From: Ruminococcus flavefaciens
GTDB taxonomy: Bacteria; Bacteroidota; Bacteroidia; Bacteroidales; P3
Direction of reading: 5' to 3'
DNA length: 64,000 nt
Assembly: GCA_023667315.1 (NCBI GenBank)
Contig: JAMPAI010000003.1
Coordinates: 124,001-188,000, forward strand
Each line of letters opens with the position of its first letter. Within the stretch, counting starts at the first letter, position 1. Below, piece after piece: positions 60,233-64,000 of the stretch. Under the pieces are notes generated by a model. It was not told where the DNA came from. It saw only the letters and a program-made list of their open reading frames with translations, and did no database searches. Both the position numbers and the translations under genes were made by a program.

Positions 60233-61297
60233 ATGAAAAAGATAATGTTGATAATGGCCTGCTGGCTGCTGCCGGCGGCTTTGGGAATGAAGTTGCATGC
60301 CGCCGAACCGGCCACGGGCACCGACGGCATTCGGGCCACGGATGATGCGGTGCTGATGTCCTGGCAGGTAAAACAGGGCGAGACCAAGACCTTCTCGTTC
60401 CGCGGGGCGGTGGGCGCCACCTACCGCATTGCCTGGGGCGACGGCGATACGGTTACCGTGATGGGGCGCGGGGAGGATTCCACGCTCAGGATGAGCCACC
60501 GCTACATCAAGGGCAACACCTATACCGTGAGCCTCTACGGGGAACGGGACTACAACTACAGCTACAACTACACGGAAACGGCCCTGGGCATGGAGATGAA
60601 GATGGTGTATGTGGGAAGCGGCACCTTCCTTATGGGCTGCACCCTGGATAACGTAAGCGCCTGCAACGCCAACGAACGTCCCGCCCATCGGGTGAGCCTG
60701 ACCTCTTTCGGCATCGGGATGTACGAGGTAACGCAGTCGCAGTGGGAAAAGGTGATGGGCACCACCATACAGCAGCAGCGCGACAAGTATGCGTCCAGTG
60801 CCTCGCTTCAGGGCAATGGCGCGGACTACCCGATGTACTACGTAAGCTGGGAGGACGCGCAGGCGTTCTGCGAAAAGCTGAGTGTGGCCAGCGGCAAGCG
60901 CTATGCCCTGCCCACCGAGGCGCAGTGGGAGTATGCGGCGCGGGGCGCCCGCAAGAGCGTAAACAAGACCTACAGCGGCAGCAACACGGTGGACGGGGTG
61001 GCCTGGTACACATCCAATGGTGGCAGTTCCGCCCATACGGTGGGCGGCAAGACGCCGAACGAACTGGGCATCCACGACATGAGCGGCAATGTATGGGAAT
61101 GGTGCGCGGACTGGTATGGAACTTACGATGAAACGATGAACGACAACCCCGCGGGCCCTGCCACCGGCACCCAGCGGGTGGCGCGCGGCGGCTCGCGTTC
61201 CTCCAGCGCCAACGATTGCCGCGTGTCGTTCCGCACCAGTTTCAAGGCCACGGAGGCGGGCAACCTGATAGGCTTCCGCGTGGTCTGCCTGCCATAG
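60233..61297 (+). CDS. SUMF1-fold exported protein, not diversified (paralog)
   Basis: A 354-residue exported protein (signal LIMACWLLPAALGMKLHA). Like the gene at 57095 it has a PKD-like domain (YRIAWGDGDTVTVMGRGED) before a SUMF1 fold: VYVGSGTFLMGCTLDNVSA, GIGMYEVTQSQWEKVMGTT, RYALPTEAQWEYAARGARKS, ELGIHDMSGNVWEWCADWYG and VARGGSR. Its end (SANDCRVSFRTSFKATEAGN) lacks the pyrimidine-ending codon pattern, and a Ser/Arg stretch replaces the usual Trp after GGS. It may be the fixed partner or ancestor of the diversified paralog. It is the last gene of the operon, with a terminator 22 bases after the stop. Confidence 0.82.
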   Translation: MKKIMLIMACWLLPAALGMKLHAAEPATGTDGIRATDDAVLMSWQVKQGETKTFSFRGAVGATYRIAWGDGDTVTVMGRGEDSTLRMSHRYIKGNTYTVSLYGERDYNYSYNYTETALGMEMKMVYVGSGTFLMGCTLDNVSACNANERPAHRVSLTSFGIGMYEVTQSQWEKVMGTTIQQQRDKYASSASLQGNGADYPMYYVSWEDAQAFCEKLSVASGKRYALPTEAQWEYAARGARKSVNKTYSGSNTVDGVAWYTSNGGSSAHTVGGKTPNELGIHDMSGNVWEWCADWYGTYDETMNDNPAGPATGTQRVARGGSRSSSANDCRVSFRTSFKATEAGNLIGFRVVCLP

Positions 61298-61318
61298 TTT
61301 AATTTCCTCCTAAAACCC

Positions 61319-61360
61319 AGCGCAGGAGAGTAGGCCCGGCCTATTCCCCTGCGCTTTTTT
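61319..61360 (+). terminator. Terminator of the exported-protein operon
   Basis: AGCGCAGG (61319-61326) pairs with CCTGCGCT (61348-61355), enclosing a second GC-rich stem, and is followed by six T. It ends the operon that begins at 52919. Confidence 0.85.
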
Positions 61361-61597
61361 GTTCCTTTTCAAGGCACCTTTTCTCGCCATGGCCATCTGA
61401 AAACAAGTTTTCGATGGCTCATTTGGCTTAACGAAAACGTTCCTTTTCAAGGCACGTTTTTGCGCCACGGCATAGCTCGAGCGAGCTCGGCTTTGCCCGT
61501 TTGGCTGAATCAAAACGTTGGTTTTCAACCGACCTTTTTTACGCCTCGGCAGAGTCCAAGTGAACTTGGCTTCTGCTCTCGGCTAAGTTAAACGTTC
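61361..61597. repeat. Tandem 78-base units with sequence-variable but conserved hairpins
   Basis: Units start at 61361, 61439 and 61517 (a partial fourth at 61594), each opening GTT and a TTC-loop mini-hairpin (CCTT-TTC-AAGG in two units, GGTT-TTC-AACC in the third). Each then has a 12-base-pair hairpin with a bulged T at the same point and a 2-base loop. The apical stems are GAAAAC/GTTTTC, CGAGC/GCTCG and CCAAGT/ACTTGG, so the stem is kept while its sequence changes. The 78-base period also leaves a minus-strand frame open, but I do not call it a gene. Confidence 0.8.
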
Positions 61598-62626
61598 CTA
61601 TTTCGGTTTGCTGTTTCCGTCCATGGCTTTTCGTACGTTGTTCACCTCTTCAATCAGTTGGGTCTGCGTGGGCAGGTACAGACGGTATTCGTTCGCCCAG
61701 ATGGTCTTGTTGTCCTCGGGAAGGGTCATCCTTACCGCCGTGTCGTTCTTGGCCGTTCCCAGCAGGATGCCTATTGTGGGGCCTTCATCGGGCAATTTTT
61801 CGCACCGGTCGTAATAGTTCACATACATCTGCAACTGCCACAGGTCTTGGTGCGTCAGCTTTCCCGACTTCAGTTCCATCACTAAGAAACACCGCAAAAG
61901 ACGGTTGTAGAGCACAAGGTCGATAAAGAACTCGTCATCCTCAAGCAGTATCCTTTTCTGTCGCGCCACGAAAGAGAATCCGTTGCCCATTTCGAGCAGG
62001 AAATCCGCAAGGTGAGTTATGATGGCGCTTTCGAGATCCTTTTCGTAAAAGGCGGCCTTGCGTTCCAGTCCCAGGAATTCCAATACCATAGGCTCCTTGA
62101 TGATTTCCTGCGGGCTTTGCGGAATGCGCTCCTTGCGCGCCACGGCCAGCACAGCCTCCTTGTCGTTGCTGAGAAGCAGTCGCTCGTAGAGTTGGGAATT
62201 GATCTGCCGTTCGGTTTCCCTTGCCGTCCAACCGTTATTGACGGATTCCAACTCGTAATATTTGCGTTTGTCGGGGTCGGAAATGGAAATGAGCATCTTG
62301 TATTGCGACCAGTTCAATTGCGTCCGCAGTGCGGACGCAATTGGATAAAGCCTGTAGAATTGCCGACTTCTCTCTAATTGTCTCACGGTAAACCCGCTTC
62401 CGTATTCGGGTTCCAAGGTTTTGGCAAGGTTCCTTATGAGGTATGAACCGTAATCGGCACGTTCCTTGCCCGCTTGCTCTTCGTCGAATATCCGTCGCCC
62501 GATATTCCAATACATCTGCACGCGGCAGAAATCGACGCTCCGCACGGCATTCCGTCGGGCTGTATCGATAATGCGTTTTATATCATCCAAGAAAACATCT
62601 TTCGGAATGATTGCACTTTTTTTCAT
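61598..62626 (-). CDS. DUF1016 (YhcG-type) PDDEXK nuclease-domain protein
   Basis: A 342-residue protein. The N-terminal domain (VQMYWNIGRRIFDEEQAGKE, LSAKL-like helices, SRQFYRLYPIASALRTQLNW, ISDPDKRKYYELESV) and the C-terminal nuclease domain match DUF1016. The PD-(D/E)xK site is likely in ILLEDDEFFIDLVLYNRLLR with the downstream ELKSGKLTHQDL Lys. Proteins of this family occur with restriction and defence islands and may help process Holliday junctions or invading DNA; the exact role is unsettled. It stands alone here, next to an ORF6N gene. Confidence 0.88.
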   Translation of the reverse strand: MKKSAIIPKDVFLDDIKRIIDTARRNAVRSVDFCRVQMYWNIGRRIFDEEQAGKERADYGSYLIRNLAKTLEPEYGSGFTVRQLERSRQFYRLYPIASALRTQLNWSQYKMLISISDPDKRKYYELESVNNGWTARETERQINSQLYERLLLSNDKEAVLAVARKERIPQSPQEIIKEPMVLEFLGLERKAAFYEKDLESAIITHLADFLLEMGNGFSFVARQKRILLEDDEFFIDLVLYNRLLRCFLVMELKSGKLTHQDLWQLQMYVNYYDRCEKLPDEGPTIGILLGTAKNDTAVRMTLPEDNKTIWANEYRLYLPTQTQLIEEVNNVRKAMDGNSKPK

Positions 62627-62671
62627 CGTATCTTTTTATGGTGTTTTGGCAATGCCGCTTTTCAGGCTTGC

Positions 62672-63398
62672 CTATATAAAGAATGTCCGAATACAGATTT
62701 TTATACGAACGCCACTCAGACTATTCCACCGTGTCGGGGCGGTCGGGTTCCTTTCGGCGTTTGACGGTGTATTTCAGTTTGCCGATGAAGAAGTTGACTT
62801 CAATCTCGGCCGCAGCCTCGTAGGGTTGCAGGTCGGGCATCACTATATCGGAGAGGGTTTCTCCGAAGCGTTGAATCATGGTTTTTTGTTCTTGAGGCGC
62901 GACATCGCCGTTCTGTAGCGTGTTCTGCATAGAGAGAAGTTCTTGTTTCAAAGACCTAACCTTAGCAAAGGTCTCCACGATAAGCAAGGTGGCCTGCGTG
63001 GCGGTCGGGCTTTTCAAGATGGTGGCCAGCATGTAGAGGCCTTTTTCGGTGAAAGCGTGGGGCATTACGGGGGAAAATTTTAGGGAGGAAAGGTGGTCGA
63101 AATTTTCGACCACCTCCTGTTTTTCAGTAGATTGTAGGTCGAAAACATATCCTTTTGGAAATTTTTCGGGGTTATTCCTCACCGCTTCGTTAATGCGTTT
63201 GGTCTCCACCCCGTAGATGGTGGCCACATCGACGTCCAAAAGGACATATTGCCCTCGAAGGGGGATGATTTTGTCTTGAATGTTGAAGACGGGGAGCGGG
63301 TTGTTGATCTTTTTCATATGTTTGATTTTTCTTAATTCCGGTGGTCGACTCTCGCACACCGGGGTTACTATATAAAGAATGCCCGAATACGGATTTTA
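62672..63398 (+). repeat. Pair of ~31-base direct repeats flanking the ORF6N gene
   Basis: CTATATAAAGAATG-T/C-CCGAATAC-A/G-GATTTTT/A occurs at 62672-62702 and 63368-63398, with three mismatches in about 31 bases. The copies lie 696 bases apart on either side of the ORF6N gene. They may be duplicated boundaries of an inserted segment or two members of a dispersed repeat. Confidence 0.65.
62721..63317 (-). CDS. ORF6N (KilA-N-type) DNA-binding domain protein
   Basis: A 198-residue protein. The N-terminal ORF6N domain is clear: KIIPLRGQYVLLDVDVATIY, ETKRINEAVRNNPEKFPKGY, then ENFDHLSSLKFSPVMPHAF and TEKGLYMLATILKSPTATQA. The C-terminal half is a long coiled coil (KVRSLKQELLSMQNTLQNG). ORF6N proteins are phage- and island-associated and bind DNA; regulation is a plausible role. 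The ATG at 63317 is chosen because the upstream start (63359) adds residues outside the domain. It is flanked by short direct repeats. Confidence 0.87.
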   Translation of the reverse strand: MKKINNPLPVFNIQDKIIPLRGQYVLLDVDVATIYGVETKRINEAVRNNPEKFPKGYVFDLQSTEKQEVVENFDHLSSLKFSPVMPHAFTEKGLYMLATILKSPTATQATLLIVETFAKVRSLKQELLSMQNTLQNGDVAPQEQKTMIQRFGETLSDIVMPDLQPYEAAAEIEVNFFIGKLKYTVKRRKEPDRPDTVE

Positions 63399-63409
63399 TC
63401 GAATACTTT

Positions 63410-63663
63410 GGAGAATTGTCTTGGGTAAATTGCAGAAAACAAGCAAGAAAAAGTTATCAACAGGACGGTTCCGTTGTGATGCCGGAGAATGAATTTCCCA
63501 AGAGGTTTTCGCCCTCGGACGGCAGGCCTATCGTTACGTTCGTCGTTTCGGGGGCATACAGTTGATAGAGGAAAACTACGACATCATGCATACACTCAGT
63601 TTCGACGATGCCGTGGACGGTCTGGCCAATTATTGCCGCAGACAGGGAGGGCTCTTGCAATGA
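63410..63663 (+). pseudogene. Decayed reading frame, probably frameshifted small protein
   Basis: Two overlapping frames give a plausible protein only if joined by one frameshift near 63500. The upstream frame gives SYQQDGSVVMPENEFPK, and the downstream frame gives EVFALGRQAYRYVRRFGGIQ, then LIEENYDIMHTLSFDDAVDG and a TGA at 63661-63663. The second part looks like the C-terminus of a small helical protein of accessory regions, but I cannot name the family. No good start or ribosome site is seen. Confidence 0.35.
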
Positions 63664-63784
63664 TTCGTCTATCTTTATAACGTAAGAAGTCGGAATTTAT
63701 CGAACTTACCCACGGATAAACCCCACCTGAGTTTCTGTGTTGCTATGCCTTCCGTATTTACTGTCGGCCTAAGCCAAACCAACA

Positions 63785-64000
63785 TTAAATATTGGGGTTT
63801 TCAAAATTTTGCACTACCTTTACCGCAGAGTCGAGCGACTTTCTAACGTCAGCGGGGATACTGCTGTTTAGGGCGTCTCTCGACTCTTTCTTTTCTAGCA
63901 ACCATCTCTCCATCTTTGTCTTGTCGGCATAGTCCATCAGGTTTTCGTTTATCCAATAGAGAATGTTGGAGGTATGTCTTGGATGCAGACTCCGCACACT
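63785..64000 (-). CDS. Unrecognised protein, C-terminal part only (5' end outside window)
   Basis: The frame is open from the window edge to a stop at 63785, so the gene continues upstream of base 64000. The visible 70 residues are mostly helical (SNILYWINENLMDYADKTKM, then KSLDSAVKVVQNFENPN). A GTG at 63997 could be a start, but a longer gene is likelier. No family is recognised. Confidence 0.55.
   Translation of the reverse strand, partial: SVRSLHPRHTSNILYWINENLMDYADKTKMERWLLEKKESRDALNSSIPADVRKSLDSAVKVVQNFENPNI

Noticed and set aside
57095-61297. A complete diversity-generating retroelement
   Set aside because: No reverse transcriptase, Avd-like gene or A-rich template copy of the variable region was found on either strand, so only a target is claimed.
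61190-61297. C-terminus of the second SUMF1 protein as another variable region
   Set aside because: Codons there include many ending in G or A (TCG, AAG, ACG, GAG, GCG), and the conserved frame after CRVS is broken, so the adenine-mutagenesis pattern is absent.
61310-61528. Minus-strand 72-residue repetitive peptide
   Set aside because: The peptide repeats only because the DNA unit is 78 bases (26 codons). The compensatory stem changes explain the region better than a protein.
61361-61597. Integron attC array
   Set aside because: The units have imperfect palindromes with a bulge, but there are no cassette genes between them, no integrase, and the GTT boundaries do not follow the RYYYAAC/GTTRRRY consensus.

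Overview
The window comes from a GC-rich member of the Bacteroidota, most likely order Bacteroidales. Promoters fit the Bacteroidetes pattern (TTTG, about 20 bases, TAnnTTTG), with A-rich leaders instead of strong Shine-Dalgarno sites. Surface proteins carry Bacteroidetes lipoboxes or type IX secretion (T9SS) C-terminal sorting domains, and housekeeping synteny (folP-cdaA, DUF1599-DoxX-tpiA, atpFHAG) agrees. The genus cannot be told from the sequence. No IS element, rRNA operon, prophage or CRISPR array was seen.

Layout. 1-3.6 kb: end of the ATP synthase operon (atpF partial, atpH, atpA, atpG), then tRNA-Asp, an NYN-domain protein and a small lipoprotein. 5.3-16.5 kb (minus): a cobalamin-riboswitch-controlled uptake locus with a BtuB-like TonB receptor, two DUF5074/BtuG-like propellers, a PKD-like lipoprotein and a 1607-residue T9SS cargo with Ig-like repeats. 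16.6-23.6 kb: AraC regulator, large membrane protein with a LamG-like tail, alpha/beta hydrolase, tRNA-Gly and an Omp28-type T9SS cargo. 23.7-30.6 kb: housekeeping genes (ECF S-like protein, tatA, tatC, cdaA, folP, DUF1599, BT_3928-type DoxX protein, tpiA, prmA).

30.6-46.7 kb (minus): a probable synthase-dependent exopolysaccharide locus. TolC-like, HlyD-like, TackOD1 zinc-ribbon and processive GT2 genes are tightly packed. They are followed by two paralogous propeller lipoproteins with Fib_succ_major-type tails and a three-gene phosphorelay cluster, one kinase of which carries 19 consecutive AAC (Asn) codons. 47-52.4 kb: DUF819 transporter, a second GT2, a toxin-antitoxin pair, aroQ, ung, an outer-membrane protein and a 47-residue lipoprotein.

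53-61.3 kb (plus): an accessory operon of exported proteins. Three tandem paralogous proteins share a BACON-like domain. They precede a SUMF1/C-type-lectin-fold protein whose C-terminus has the codon signature of a diversity-generating retroelement (DGR) variable region, with a three-tier hairpin just downstream. An InlB-repeat T9SS protein and a second, apparently non-diversified SUMF1 protein follow. No reverse transcriptase or template repeat is present, so diversification would have to act in trans.

61.3-64 kb: a 78-bp-period array in which each unit keeps a hairpin although the stem bases differ, a DUF1016 nuclease, an ORF6N protein flanked by short direct repeats, a decayed reading frame, and the 3' part of an unrecognised gene.

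All family names are from reading the sequence and prior knowledge; no searches were run.
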